Origin: Streptomyces albospinus
GTDB lineage: Bacteria > Actinomycetota > Actinomycetes > Streptomycetales > Streptomycetaceae
NCBI RefSeq assembly: GCF_014648695.1
Contig: NZ_BMRP01000044.1
Location: 1-56,235 of the forward strand
DNA: 56,235 nucleotides
Reading direction: 5' to 3'
Within the stretch, counting starts at the first letter, position 1. Every line of letters begins with the position of its first letter. Of the stretch, positions 44,422-53,265 are shown in pieces. Both the position numbers and the translations under genes were made by a program. The notes below the pieces were generated by a model. That model saw only the letters and a list, made by a program, of their open reading frames with translations, was not told the origin of the DNA and ran no database searches.

Positions 44422-45104
44422 CCGACATCAGCAGGAAGGCCAGGGCCCCCACACCCGACGTCATCGCCAACGCCGCCGCCCCGCCGCCATCCACATCGTC
44501 TTCATGGGCGACCATCCGCGGGTCGTCCGCCTGGTATCGGACGGTCATACGGTCGCCGACACTCCTCTTCCCGCCGCTGCTGCCCACCGGCAGATTCGCG
44601 ACCACGGTCCGCTCGTTGGCCTCGAACTTGACCCGGCAATCGCCCAATATGCACGGGCCGGCCTCATGCAGCGTCGCTGGAGCCTGCACGCCGCCCTGAA
44701 GAGAGCGCAGATGCTGGGCCGCCGGTAGCAGTAGAAGCGACAGTGCGGCCAACAGCAGCGCGACACACAGCCCTGTCCCCGCAGCCGCCAGAGGCCGCGG
44801 TTTCACCCGAACCCAATGTTGGGCGCCAGGGGGGTCAGTTATGTCGTCCACGTCTCTCACCATACGTACCAATTTCTCTGGAAATGATGAGCTAAGTCTC
44901 TCACGTGGCCTTTCGTTTGCGTGCGGACGTCTGACCAGCTCTGACGCTCGCGCCAAAAGTCATTACATGCCGACGCCGACTTGCGTCAGACGCCCCCGGG
45001 ACGGCACGGAGCACATCAGGCTTCCGACGGGCATCGCAATCCGCCCTGAACCCGCACTGGCCAGACCACCCGACAGGGCGAACGTTGCCTGATGCGGCAC
45101 TCGC
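44347..45104. repeat. 33-bp direct repeat of an IS630 end, spaced 725 bp
   Basis: Bases 44347-44379 and 45072-45104 match at 31 of 33 positions (starting GACAGGGCGAACGTTGCC, ending GCGGCACT-x-GC). The first copy is the 3' end of the IS630-type transposase wreck. The second stands alone beyond the small membrane-protein gene. The pair flanks that gene in direct orientation. Confidence 0.85.
44375..44863 (-). CDS. Membrane protein, DUF3592-like
   Basis: This 162-residue protein has a hydrophobic segment near the start (GTGLCVALLLAALSLLLLPA), a beta-rich extracytoplasmic part (CRVKFEANERTVVANLPVG, KRSVGDRMTVRYQADDPRMV) and a second helix near the end (VGALAFLLMSVMAAV). The phrase G-D-x-x-x-V-x-Y-x-x-x-D-P before the second helix is the hallmark of DUF3592-type proteins, whose role is unknown. 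The ATG at 44863 is used; its ribosome binding site is weak. It overlaps the IS630 relic end and lies between the two copies of the 33-bp repeat. Confidence 0.7.
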   Translation of the reverse strand: MVRDVDDITDPPGAQHWVRVKPRPLAAAGTGLCVALLLAALSLLLLPAAQHLRSLQGGVQAPATLHEAGPCILGDCRVKFEANERTVVANLPVGSSGGKRSVGDRMTVRYQADDPRMVAHEDDVDGGGAAALAMTSGVGALAFLLMSVMAAVHAVRQRHSRR

Positions 45105-45217
45105 AGCGGCCCACGTCCAGCCCTGTGCCATGCAGCGGTCCGACTGCTTCGGCCGGGACGCGGGTCGAGCGCACCGGGGGTTGTTCCCCAGCTGCGCCCG
45201 CCGTTCCGCTCCCCGTC

Positions 45218-45543
45218 TCAGATGACCTTGACTTCTTCCTTGAATGTGAAGTTCACATCCACAATGTCGTCGGACGCGACCGTGAGTGATCCGGTTTCGC
45301 TGATCACTGTCACCGGGGCCGGGGTGTTGTTGGTGTTGGTGGTGGCGCCTGAAGCACTGGCGGTTGCCCCAGGAGCGGGGAGTGGCGTGACGCAGAAGTC
45401 CCCGGCGGTGGAGGCGACTTCGACTTGGCCGGGGCAGAGGATGGCGGCGTGGGCGGGGGCTGCGCTGATCAGCCAGGTGGCGCCGAGGGCGAGGGCGGTC
45501 AGGACAGCGGCTATGCGCCGGCGGGGGCGAGTCGGAGGTTCAT
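45218..45543 (-). pseudogene. Small secreted protein, probable frameshift near the start
   Basis: AAGGGAG stands before the ATG at 45543, whose frame (MNLRLAPAGA) ends after ten codons. One base away in frame, the sequence continues as a clear signal peptide (RRRIAAVLTALALGATWLIS, AAPAHA) and a short mature part: ILCPGQVEVASTAGDFCVTP, GATASASGATTNTNNTPAP, and IVDVNFTFKEEVKVI at the end. I infer an original secreted protein of about 105 residues broken by one indel at about 45510-45525. Two cysteines could form a disulfide. Function unknown. Confidence 0.55.
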
Positions 45544-46224
45544 CAAGTCTCCCTTCTGGCCCCGCGAAGCGGGCTTCATTCCGTGGCCCACCGCGGTCCT
45601 TCCTGCGCGCTGCGCTCGGTGCAGGTGAGCCGATGGTGATGGTGACGACCCGCAGGCCGTCGCGTAAGGCTTGGTGCCGCAGCGCGCGGAGCGCACCCAC
45701 AGCGCACGCGCTCACCCCGGCGCCCCCGTAGCGACCGAAGATGTGGTGGGGATCCCGGCCCACGAGCTCGCCGTGCATCCGCCACGAGGGCGTCGGATCC
45801 TCGTGGCACTGTGTGACTGATTCCCTCGCCCACGCAGTCGAGCATGACGCCACACGGTTGTCGTACTTGTGCTGGGCGATGGGGGTGACCATCTCCTGCG
45901 GAAGTTCCCGCTTCTCGGTCTTCCCGTCGTAGGAATACGGATCCTCGCCGCTGCCGGCCATGGGCGGGGCGACCTGCCTCCATCACGGATCAGTGGGCAA
46001 CGGGCCTTCGGTGACCGGATCGGTGGCGCCGAGGCTCAGGCAGTAAGGCGTCACCTGGAACCGCTGGGTGAGGTGGTGGCCGGGTGTGAATGAGCGCCTG
46101 GTTCACTCAGTCACACGGACGGACGTGACCATTGCCGCCCGACCTGTCTCCCGGCGTGATCTCAAGCGGACATATACTCCCCCTGCTCGGTCGACAGGGT
46201 GCACAGGGGGAGCACGGGGGAAGC
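45544..46224. other. Stretch with an unclear minus-strand coding fragment
   Basis: The minus strand between 45961 and about 45600 has a plausible protein look (starting MAGSGEDPYSYDGKTEKREL and ending in ALRDGLRVVTITIGSPAP), in frame with the secreted protein downstream. I cannot place it in a family and see no ribosome binding site. It may be the 3' part of a broken gene. The rest, 45962-46224, holds the kinase promoter region. Confidence 0.35.
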
Positions 46225-47913
46225 ATGACGGACATCGACTACATGGTGATTTCGCTGGGTTCGGGCCTCCTGGTCGTGGCCGTACTGACGCTGGTGGTGC
46301 GACTGGCGTCACTGCCGCTGCTGTTGCGCGCTCAACGGTCCGCGTATCAACGGGCGTTGGCGACCGGAAGCGGGAGTGCGTCGCCGGACGGGTTCCCGGC
46401 GGCAGCCCTCGGGGAGCTGGCGCTCGGAGTCGCAGGCGGCATCGGCCTGGTACTCCTGCTGCGCGGCGATTTCGTTGCCGGCTTCGATGTGCTGTCGCAG
46501 CCGATCGGCTTGGGAGCTGCCCCGGCCCTCGCCATGGAGTTGGACGTCCCCTACGGAACCGCGCAGCTGTGGCTGCTCGTCGGCGGGATCCCGATTCTGG
46601 TGCTCTGGGTTTTCCTCTGGCTCCTGACGCAGCGCAACCTGCTGAAACTCGGTATACCCGCGGGGCCTTGGGTCTCACCCGAGATGCGTGGTCGGCTGGC
46701 CGGCCTGATCCTTCTTCGGGTGGTGGTCGGCGTGTTCGTACCGGTCGGGGTGGTGGTGGCCGCCCTGCTGTTCCAGGTCGTCGCACTCGTGACCAGTTGG
46801 AGGCGCCGGTCCGCCACCGCTCCGGTTCCGCTCCAGCCCACCCCGTACAGTCCGCCCTCCCCGTACGCGAAGACGGTGCACTCCGAGCAGCCCGTCCCGT
46901 ACGCGCCGCCCGTTCCGGCCTCTCCACCCGCGAGGCCCGGCGCGTACCTACCGACCCAGGCCGATCGGGGTGCCGGTGCCACGCCACAGGCAGCCCGCGA
47001 GGTCGCCTACCATGAGCTGCACCCGAACGAACCACGGACGATCGCCGGGTACCAGCTGCTCGGCCGGATCGGGTCCGGTGGGATGGGCACGGTGTACCTC
47101 GCCCGGCGGGAGGGGGCGGCGACGCAGGTGGCCCTGAAGACCATCCATCCCGAACTCCTCCACCACGACGAGCTGTTGCGCCGTTTCCAGCGCGAAGCGG
47201 AGGTGCTGGCCATGGTCTCCGGCGCCTACACCGCCCGGGTACTGGATGCCGGGGTGGACGCCGGACGGCCGTATCTGGCCATGGAGTTGCTGGACGGGCG
47301 ACCCCTCGACGTCCATCTGCGGGAGCAGGGCACGATCCGCTCCGCCGAGGCACTGAGGGCCCTGGCGCTGGCCCTGGCCGTCGCCCTGTCCGAGGTGCAC
47401 CGGCTCGGCCTGGTCCACCGGGACCTCAAGCCCGCCAACATCATGCTGACCACCGCCGGACCGCGCCTGCTCGACTTCGGCATCGCGGCGATCGTCGACG
47501 GTACGCGGCTGACCCGCACCGGCGGCGGACCGGGGACGCTGACGTACATGGCGCCGGAGCAGCTCGGTGACGAGCCCGTCGGCCCGGCAGCCGACGTCTG
47601 GGCATGGGCGTGCTGCGTGGTGTCCGCGGCGCACGGCATCAGCCCGTTCGCGGCGGCCAGCACGGGTGCGGTGATCCGCCGGATCGTGGACACCGGGCCC
47701 GAGCCCGCCGGGCTGGAGGCGGTGCGCGCACTCGACCCGGCTCTGGCGGCGGCCGTCGGGCGGGCGTTGACCCGCGATCCGGCGGGGCGCCCGGCGGACG
47801 GCGCGGCCCTGGTGGAGCTGCTGACGGCCCAGCAAGGGACGGGTCTCACGCTCCTGGATACGAACGCCGTCCGGGAGCAGATCACCCAGGGCTGGCGCAC
47901 GCTTGTGTTCTGA
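46225..47913 (+). CDS. Membrane-bound Ser/Thr protein kinase with N-terminal helices
   Basis: This is a 562-residue Hanks-type kinase. The N-terminal 205 or so residues hold four hydrophobic segments (ISLGSGLLVVAVLTLVVRLA; ALGVAGGIGLVLLLRGDFVA; LLVGGIPILVLWVFLWLL; VVVGVFVPVGVVVAALLFQV). A proline/tyrosine-rich linker follows, then the kinase domain: glycine loop IGSGGMGTVYLARR (from 283), Lys305 in VALKTIHPEL, catalytic loop HRDLKPANIML (Asp400), LLDFGIAAI and TYMAPEQLGDEPVGPAADVW. All catalytic residues are kept. Most actinobacterial kinases have the kinase first and a helix after it; here the order is reversed and no extracellular sensor domain follows. The ATG at 46225 has GGGGGAAG upstream. 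Targets unknown. Confidence 0.9.
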   Translation: MTDIDYMVISLGSGLLVVAVLTLVVRLASLPLLLRAQRSAYQRALATGSGSASPDGFPAAALGELALGVAGGIGLVLLLRGDFVAGFDVLSQPIGLGAAPALAMELDVPYGTAQLWLLVGGIPILVLWVFLWLLTQRNLLKLGIPAGPWVSPEMRGRLAGLILLRVVVGVFVPVGVVVAALLFQVVALVTSWRRRSATAPVPLQPTPYSPPSPYAKTVHSEQPVPYAPPVPASPPARPGAYLPTQADRGAGATPQAAREVAYHELHPNEPRTIAGYQLLGRIGSGGMGTVYLARREGAATQVALKTIHPELLHHDELLRRFQREAEVLAMVSGAYTARVLDAGVDAGRPYLAMELLDGRPLDVHLREQGTIRSAEALRALALALAVALSEVHRLGLVHRDLKPANIMLTTAGPRLLDFGIAAIVDGTRLTRTGGGPGTLTYMAPEQLGDEPVGPAADVWAWACCVVSAAHGISPFAAASTGAVIRRIVDTGPEPAGLEAVRALDPALAAAVGRALTRDPAGRPADGAALVELLTAQQGTGLTLLDTNAVREQITQGWRTLVF

Positions 47914-48604
47914 GCACCCGAGCACCGCATGTCGGGGCACCGTCGCCCACACCCGTGCGGCGCTCCACCGTGTGACGCTTGGCGGGTGCTGCGCAGGGAC
48001 GAGGTAGCGGTCTGGCCATGGTCGGCAGCGTCGAGTCCCCCTTGCCCAAAAGGCAAGGGTATGTTGCACCTATCAAAACGTCTGCGATGCTCATCGGAAA
48101 GCGTCGGCCGCCCGACCCTCATGACGCACGGCCTCCTCTGAAACGCCGTTCCCAGAAATCCCCGGCTGGGAACGTGGTGGGAACATGACGATGAAGAAGG
48201 CCCGAGAAAGATCGAGAAAGATCGAGAAAGACATCACCCTCGCTTTGCTCCGCCACCCCGTTGACCTGCGGAAACGGGGAACTGTCGAGGCGGGTCAAGA
48301 GAGATCGCTGGTCGGATGATCACGCCATGACGACGACGCTCGCAAGCAGGGGATCCCCCCGTGCCCTTCGGCCGGGCACTGTTGCATCAGTTGCAGTTCT
48401 TCCCGTTGTACTGGTGAAGAGGAATTATTCGCTTCTTGCGCAATTCCCAGGTCCGGGAAGCCCAAAGGGCACGCGATCAGGTCCCGGTCATCCCGCGGTG
48501 CGCGATGCCTGTGATCCTGCCGAATCCCGCTCCTCGCCGAGGCGCAGTCAAGTGCAGTCATGCGGCCGGTAGCGCCTGCGGCATCTGGCGCGCAGGCTGA
48601 GGAC
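47914..48604. other. Intergenic region with a hairpin and short repeats
   Basis: CCCTTGCC (48039-48046) and GGCAAGGG (48052-48059) form an 8-bp stem around CAAAA, 126 bases after the kinase stop; it may be a terminator or an operator. Three 10-bp units of GAGAAAGATC run at 48204-48233, the last ending ACA. No gene is apparent. Confidence 0.5.
48204..48233. repeat. Three tandem 10-bp units, GAGAAAGATC
   Basis: Units at 48204-48213 and 48214-48223 are identical and the third, 48224-48233, differs in its last three bases. The spacing equals one helical turn, which would suit cooperative protein binding. The array is short enough to be chance slippage. Confidence 0.5.
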
Positions 48605-49504
48605 ATGGACACCATCGCGCTGGGAAAGGTGGAGATCACCCGCGTGGTAGAGCTGCCTGCCAGAGGCCGCGCCCGCGACTATGTCTTCCCCGACGTGCCC
48701 GTCGAGCATTGGCAGGCGTACGAGGACTGGCTCGCCCCCGTCTTCCTGGACCCGGCCGCCGACGAGGTCCGCATCATGATCCAGACCTGGCTGATCCGCA
48801 GCGAGGGTCGCACCATCCTGATCGACACCGGCATCGGCAACGATCGGGAGCGCCCGGCCATGCCGGCCTTCCACCATCTGCACACCCACTACCTCGGGGA
48901 GCTCGCCGCTGCGGGCGTCCGACCGCAGGACGTGGACACGGTGATCTGCACCCATGTCCACGGCGACCACGTCGGCTGGAACACCTGCCGGACCGACGAC
49001 GGGGAGTGGCGACCGACCTTCCCCAACGCCCAGTACGTCATCTCGCGCGCCGACTTCGACTACTGGAACCCGGCGAACGGACACCGGACCCGCGCCGGCC
49101 CCCGGATGGCCAATGTCTTCGAGGACAGCGTCGCCCCCGTGCACCAAGCCGGACAGACCGTGCTGTGGGAGGGCGAACACCACGACATCGACGCCCAGCT
49201 CCGTATCGAGCCCGCCCCCGGCCACACGCCCGGCTCCTGCGTCGTATGGCTGCGGTCGGGCACCGACCGAGCGGTGTTCGCCGGGGACCTGCTGCACAGC
49301 CCCCTACAGATCGTCGAGCCGTACGACTGCCCCAGCTTCGACGAGGACGAGCCCCGCGCACGGGAAAGCCGGCGCCGGGTGCTGGGGGAGACCGCGGACC
49401 GTGGCGCCCTGCTGTTCCCTGCGCATTTTCCCGGGCCGGGAGCGGCCGAAGTGCGGCGCGTAGAGGGCCGGTTCGCGGTGAAGAAGTGGGCGGCATGGCG
49501 GTGA
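48605..49504 (+). CDS. Metallo-beta-lactamase-fold hydrolase
   Basis: This 299-residue MBL-fold protein carries VRIMIQTWLIRSEGRTILID, followed by TGIGNDRERP. The metal motif H-x-H-x-D-H is in DTVICTHVHGDHVGWNTCRT, a later ligand His in IEPAPGHTPGSCVVWL, an Asp in RAVFAGDLLHSPLQI, and a terminal His in LLFPAHFPGPG. This pattern fits the quorum-quenching/lactonase-like or general MBL hydrolase branch with two metal ions. The ATG at 48605 follows TGAGGAC. Substrate is unknown; it stands alone between the kinase and an exported protein. Confidence 0.88.
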   Translation: MDTIALGKVEITRVVELPARGRARDYVFPDVPVEHWQAYEDWLAPVFLDPAADEVRIMIQTWLIRSEGRTILIDTGIGNDRERPAMPAFHHLHTHYLGELAAAGVRPQDVDTVICTHVHGDHVGWNTCRTDDGEWRPTFPNAQYVISRADFDYWNPANGHRTRAGPRMANVFEDSVAPVHQAGQTVLWEGEHHDIDAQLRIEPAPGHTPGSCVVWLRSGTDRAVFAGDLLHSPLQIVEPYDCPSFDEDEPRARESRRRVLGETADRGALLFPAHFPGPGAAEVRRVEGRFAVKKWAAWR

Positions 49505-49599
49505 GGGCACGGATCCGAACCGGCGTAGCGGAGAGCACGGCTGGTGACGGAACCCGGGTCCCACGCAACCGGGAGCACGCGGATGACGTCGACTGATCC

Positions 49600-50937
49600 G
49601 TGAGAAGCAAACCAGTCAAGATAATCGTCGGGTGTGTGGCGCTCCTTTGCGTACTCGGCACCGCGATCGCACTCGGCAGTGTGCTGACGGGGTCAGGCGG
49701 CGACAAAAAGGCCGGCGCGAACGCCTCGAGGCCCCCCGATCCGGCCGAGAAGCAAGGACCCGGCGGTCCCGGCAAGGCACCTGCCGGCGGCCCGGTGATG
49801 CGTATCGACGGCTGGGACGGCCCGGTGACACCGAACGAGATCAAGTCGTTCACGGCACACGTCCGGACTCTCACCCCGGCCCCCGACAACACAGGCAACA
49901 ACTGGGCCCAGGGCCCAAGCGGGCAGGCGGCCAAAGCCATGGGGAGGGTCTACGAGATCTCCCATGACACGGCCATACTCGACCGGATGATCGGCTTCTG
50001 CGACGCCGTGCTCTTCGAGCGCAACGACCTCGCTCCCAGCCCGGTCGGCCAACACACCCTGTGGACCGGCAAGATCGACCCCGCCTGGCCGAACAACGTC
50101 ACCGCTCAGCCCGTCGGCACCGGCGGCGAGCAAGGCGACTCGATCGGCCACCTCGGCAACTGCGCACGGCAGATCCTCCAGACGCCCGCCATCTGGCACC
50201 ACCGTGTGCCGACCGGCGACCCGCACCGATACGGCGCCTCCTACCTCGACCGGGCGAAGAAATACGTCGCGCAAGCCGATGCCGCCGTCGACGAGCACAT
50301 CCTGGCCCGGCTGCTGGACGTCTCCCGCGGCAACCGCCAGTACTTCGCGGCGGATTCGCCCTACCAGGGCGGCAAACCGGTGCCGTGGAACCAGCAGATG
50401 ATGTTCGACTACGGCTTCTCCAACCTGGCGATCGCCCATCAGATCCTGGGCGACGACGCACCGCGCGTCGCCCACTACGACCGGCTCGTCAGCACGAGCG
50501 TGAACTGGTTCTTCTCCACAACCCGCAAGTACACCGATCCCGCGGGCAAACCCGCCTATGACTGGGGCTACTCCCCATCGCAGTCGACCGGCGAGGACTC
50601 CAACCACGGCAGTCTGGACTGCGCGGGCATCTACCAGCTGTACCTCACCGGCAGATACGGCATCACCCCGGCCATGATGACCCCGCTCGCGGACATGTTC
50701 GTCGACGTGATGACCAAGGGACCGCACAAGTACGCCGGACGCGTCGACGGAACGAACGGCCGGGGCCACGGCTCTCCCACCAGCTACCTCCGCGACGGCT
50801 TCCTCTCCCTCGCCGAGTTCCGCCCCGACGCGTACCACGCCATGCTGGCCGAGGCTCTTCCCAGGGGCGGCACCGCGAACATCGGCTCGTTCTCCGATGC
50901 CCTGATGCTCAAGAGCCGCCGTAGCCAACGTCATTGA
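49600..50937 (+). CDS. Membrane-anchored exported protein of unknown function, alpha-helical
   Basis: This 445-residue protein has an N-terminal anchor or signal (VKIIVGCVALLCVLGTAIAL), a Gly/Pro/Lys-rich linker, then a globular domain: NNWAQGPSGQAAKAMGRVYE, AILDRMIGFCDAVLFERND, HLGNCARQILQTPAIW, QQMMFDYGFSNLAIAHQI, YSPSQSTGEDSNHGSLDCAG and YRDGF-like ends. Alternating helices with repeated aromatic and His/Asp-rich turns suggest an alpha/alpha toroid, as in polysaccharide lyases and some glycoside hydrolases. No catalytic residues can be assigned. GTG start at 49600; the preceding ribosome binding site is weak. It lies 95 bases after the MBL gene in the same direction and may be cotranscribed. 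Confidence 0.75.
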   Translation: MRSKPVKIIVGCVALLCVLGTAIALGSVLTGSGGDKKAGANASRPPDPAEKQGPGGPGKAPAGGPVMRIDGWDGPVTPNEIKSFTAHVRTLTPAPDNTGNNWAQGPSGQAAKAMGRVYEISHDTAILDRMIGFCDAVLFERNDLAPSPVGQHTLWTGKIDPAWPNNVTAQPVGTGGEQGDSIGHLGNCARQILQTPAIWHHRVPTGDPHRYGASYLDRAKKYVAQADAAVDEHILARLLDVSRGNRQYFAADSPYQGGKPVPWNQQMMFDYGFSNLAIAHQILGDDAPRVAHYDRLVSTSVNWFFSTTRKYTDPAGKPAYDWGYSPSQSTGEDSNHGSLDCAGIYQLYLTGRYGITPAMMTPLADMFVDVMTKGPHKYAGRVDGTNGRGHGSPTSYLRDGFLSLAEFRPDAYHAMLAEALPRGGTANIGSFSDALMLKSRRSQRH

Positions 50938-51009
50938 AGCCGGCCGTTCTCCTGGCCGACGCCGGTCCGCTCCCGCCGGCAGGTTCGGCGGAGTGGGGCC
51001 GGCATCGGC

Positions 51010-51544
51010 CTCGGCAGGGTGCTACGAGCCAGGCGTCTCGCAGCGGGGGAGTGCGGCCGGGTGGTCCGCCGGGTTGCCGGGCGCAGGCGCAGGCGCAGGC
51101 GCAGGCGCACGGCCAGTACGGCCAGTACGGCCACGTTGGCGAAGGTGATCGCGGCGAGGACGCCGGTGACGTACAGGCCTGCGGTGAGCGGCGCCGCGCG
51201 ATGTGCAGCAGTTCGGTGCCCTGGCCGGCGGGCAGGCGCCCGCTGGCGGCTACCGCGCCGGACAGCGAGTCGCAGGTGCCGTCTATCCGGCCGCGTCAGA
51301 CCACCGCGGCCACCATGCCGAGCAACGCGAAGCCGAGCGAGCCGCCGAAGCAGTTGCCGGTCACCGACATCGACGCCGCCGAGTCGGCACGCTCCGGCGG
51401 TACGCGCCCGACGACCAGCCCGGCGCCCAGCGCAAACAGCGGGCCGGTACCCAGCGCCAGGGCAGCGATGCCAATCATCACCAGCGGCAGGGCGAGCGCA
51501 CTGTCCACGCCGACCAGCAGCAGGCCGCCCAGCGCCGACCGCAC
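51010..51544 (-). pseudogene. MFS efflux transporter (DHA2 type), 3' fragment with frameshift
   Basis: Minus-strand pieces read LVMIGIAALALGTGPLFALG, VVGRVPPERADSAASMSVTG and NCFGGSLGFALLGMVAAVV, then in another frame FTAGLYVTGVLAAITFANV-like helices (AGLYVTGVLAAITFANVAVL) before an Arg-Leu repeat tail. These are the last four or so helices of a 14-helix drug exporter. The N-terminal two thirds are missing and a shift separates the last helix. Inactive. Confidence 0.7.
51081..51110. repeat. Five tandem GCGCAG hexamers
   Basis: GCGCAG occurs four times and GCGCAC once in succession, followed by GGCCAGTAC-type 9-bp repeats to about 51129. In the transporter fragment this gives a (RL)n tail. 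It is likely slippage expansion in a gene no longer under selection. Confidence 0.8.
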
Positions 51545-52405
51545 CAGCCCCGCCCGCGATCACGGGAACCCGCTCCAACCGACGACCACATGGTCCGCTA
51601 CGCCATGCCCGGCCCGACGACCAAACCCTCCCGCGCCCCCGGCACCCTCCTGCGTCGCGTCTTGCGACTCGCCCCCCGCACAACCGCAACCAGCAACCCG
51701 ACGGCCTCCACGCCACCGGCGCCCCCTGCGAAGCCGCCGACCCCCGCACCTCCACCCCGCACCAAGGGCTACAAAACCCAACGATCCGGTGACGGACCCG
51801 TCATTGACGCCAAGCGTGAGATGGGCATAGAGCCTCCCAAGGTGTAGGAACCGTCGCGAGGAGCCGCAACTCAGAGAGCCTGGCCGGAAGCACAGCACGC
51901 ATCATCTCTCAGCGGGCCTTGGAAGAGGGCACCGCACCTCGCTGCCGGCGGCGTCCGCTGCCGGGCTGCGCGCGACGGCCAATGGCGACGACTCGGTTTC
52001 GGTACAGCCGTTTCGGCAGTCGAGGGAAGCGCCATGTTCCGGGCAGGCGACGACCGTGGTGTCCGGCAGCTGATGCCAGCTGACCGGTGACCCCGGAGAG
52101 GACGCACGAAGGGTTCGCCGTCCCCGCCGGGGGCCGTCCGGGCCGGCGCCCGCGGTCTGACTGGCCTGACTCAGGCGTGCCAGGCCTCCTTCATGCTGTT
52201 GATGTGGCCTGGGGACCCGGAGATCCTGGTGGTGCTCGACTCCGGGTGAGACGCACCCCGCATCGGCCACCTGCTGGGCGGCCTCCCCGTGCAGGTTCTG
52301 GGCCGTGCACGACCAGCCGGCAGGCGAGGCGGCGCGCTACCACCCGAAGGTGCCCGCGTCGGCCCTGGTGGCCACGGCTTCCGGCTGCTGATCGAGCAGG
52401 TCGGC
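51545..52405. other. Decayed region without an assignable gene
   Basis: Frames on both strands are open but lack family features. A plus-strand piece at about 52145-52245 (QASFMLLMWPGDPEILVVLD, then a stop) has coding bias and may be a gene fragment. I would not annotate more. Confidence 0.4.
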
Positions 52406-52436
52406 GGGGGTACCGGTGCTGCGCACCGGTACCCCC
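52406..52436 (-). terminator. Strong hairpin after the RNHCP gene pair
   Basis: GGGGGTACCGGTG (52406-52418) and CACCGGTACCCCC (52424-52436) pair perfectly over 13 bases with a five-base loop, 12 bases past the minus-strand stop at 52448. It lacks a T-run, which is usual for Streptomyces. It probably ends the 53265-52448 transcript. Confidence 0.8.
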
Positions 52437-52447
52437 GGGCTTCCTCC

Positions 52448-52876
52448 CTACAGGGTGAGCAGGGTGCGGCTGGCCATGGTGGTGTCCTGGAGCGGTTTGA
52501 GCGCCAGGCGTACCAGGACGAGGGCGTTGTCGTCGCCGGCGATGCGGTTCGCGCTGAGTTCACCGCAGGTCAGGCACTGGTGGACGATCATCCATTCGCC
52601 GTCCGGCCGCGTGAACATGGCCAGTGCCACCATCTGCCCGCGGCAGTCGGAGGCGCGGTCGCCGGGGATGCGGCGGTCGACGTGCAGGCTGGCCAGGCAG
52701 TTCGGGCAGTGGTTGCGGTGAGCCGTGCCCGGGGCGGTCAGGGATACGTCCAGGCGGCAGTTGACGCACCGGAAGTCGTGGGCGCGGTGGCCGCCGTTAC
52801 CGTGCAGGACGTCCTTGTGCCGCTGCGGACGCCGTGCCGACCGGTCCCGGCCGCGTGGCTGTTTACGTCGTGGCAT
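52448..52876 (-). CDS. RNHCP-domain zinc-ribbon protein, longer copy
   Basis: This 142-residue protein starts with a very basic segment (PRRKQPRGRDRSARRPQRHK). The RNHCP domain follows: DFRCVNCRLDV, the name motif in GTAHRNHCPNCLASLH, DCRGQMVALAMF, then VHQCLTCGELSANRI and the end DDNALVLVRLALKP. Paired Cys-x2-Cys knuckles imply bound zinc. The family is widespread but functionally uncharacterised; its basic tail suggests nucleic acid contact. The ATG at 52876 has GGAGGA upstream. It follows its shorter paralogue by 26 bases. Confidence 0.88.
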   Translation of the reverse strand: MPRRKQPRGRDRSARRPQRHKDVLHGNGGHRAHDFRCVNCRLDVSLTAPGTAHRNHCPNCLASLHVDRRIPGDRASDCRGQMVALAMFTRPDGEWMIVHQCLTCGELSANRIAGDDNALVLVRLALKPLQDTTMASRTLLTL

Positions 52877-52902
52877 GACGGTGTTCCTCCTTCCGTCCGG
52901 GG

Positions 52903-53265
52903 TCACAGGCTGCCGAGGGCTTCGAGCGGGAACGGCGGCTGTGCGAGCGGGCGGACGGCCATGCGCATCAGCATGAGCTGGTTGTCGTCCGCGCACACCG
53001 GGTTGGAAGTGAGTTCGTCGCAGCGCACGCAACGGTGGATGAGCATCCAGTCAGCGGTGCGCAGCACGGCGATGGCGATCGGGGTCATCCGGCCGTGGCA
53101 CTGGCTCGGGCCGCCCTTGACGTGGTCGCTGACGTGCTGGGAGTGCAGGCACGACGGACAGTGGTTGCGCCGCGTGCCGTCGGCGGCGAAGGTGGAAACG
53201 GTCAGACCGCACCATGCGCAGGTGAACGTGTCGACCTTGAGAGTGTTGTTGCTGATGTTGGACAC
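52903..53265 (-). CDS. RNHCP-domain zinc-ribbon protein, shorter copy
   Basis: This 120-residue protein is a divergent paralogue of the next gene: TFTCAWCGLTVST, RRNHCPSCLHSQHV, QCHGRMTPIAIAVL, IHRCVRCDELTSNPVC and DDNQLMLMRMAVRPL. It lacks the basic N-terminal extension. Six or more cysteines form zinc knuckles. The GTG at 53265 has AAGGAG eight bases upstream. The two genes form an operon ending in a hairpin; two related proteins could form a heterodimer. Function unknown. Confidence 0.88.
   Translation of the reverse strand: MSNISNNTLKVDTFTCAWCGLTVSTFAADGTRRNHCPSCLHSQHVSDHVKGGPSQCHGRMTPIAIAVLRTADWMLIHRCVRCDELTSNPVCADDNQLMLMRMAVRPLAQPPFPLEALGSL

Noticed and set aside
48039..48059. A riboswitch or small RNA downstream of the kinase
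   Set aside because: Only one 8-bp hairpin is visible; no further conserved structure or suitable downstream gene supports it.
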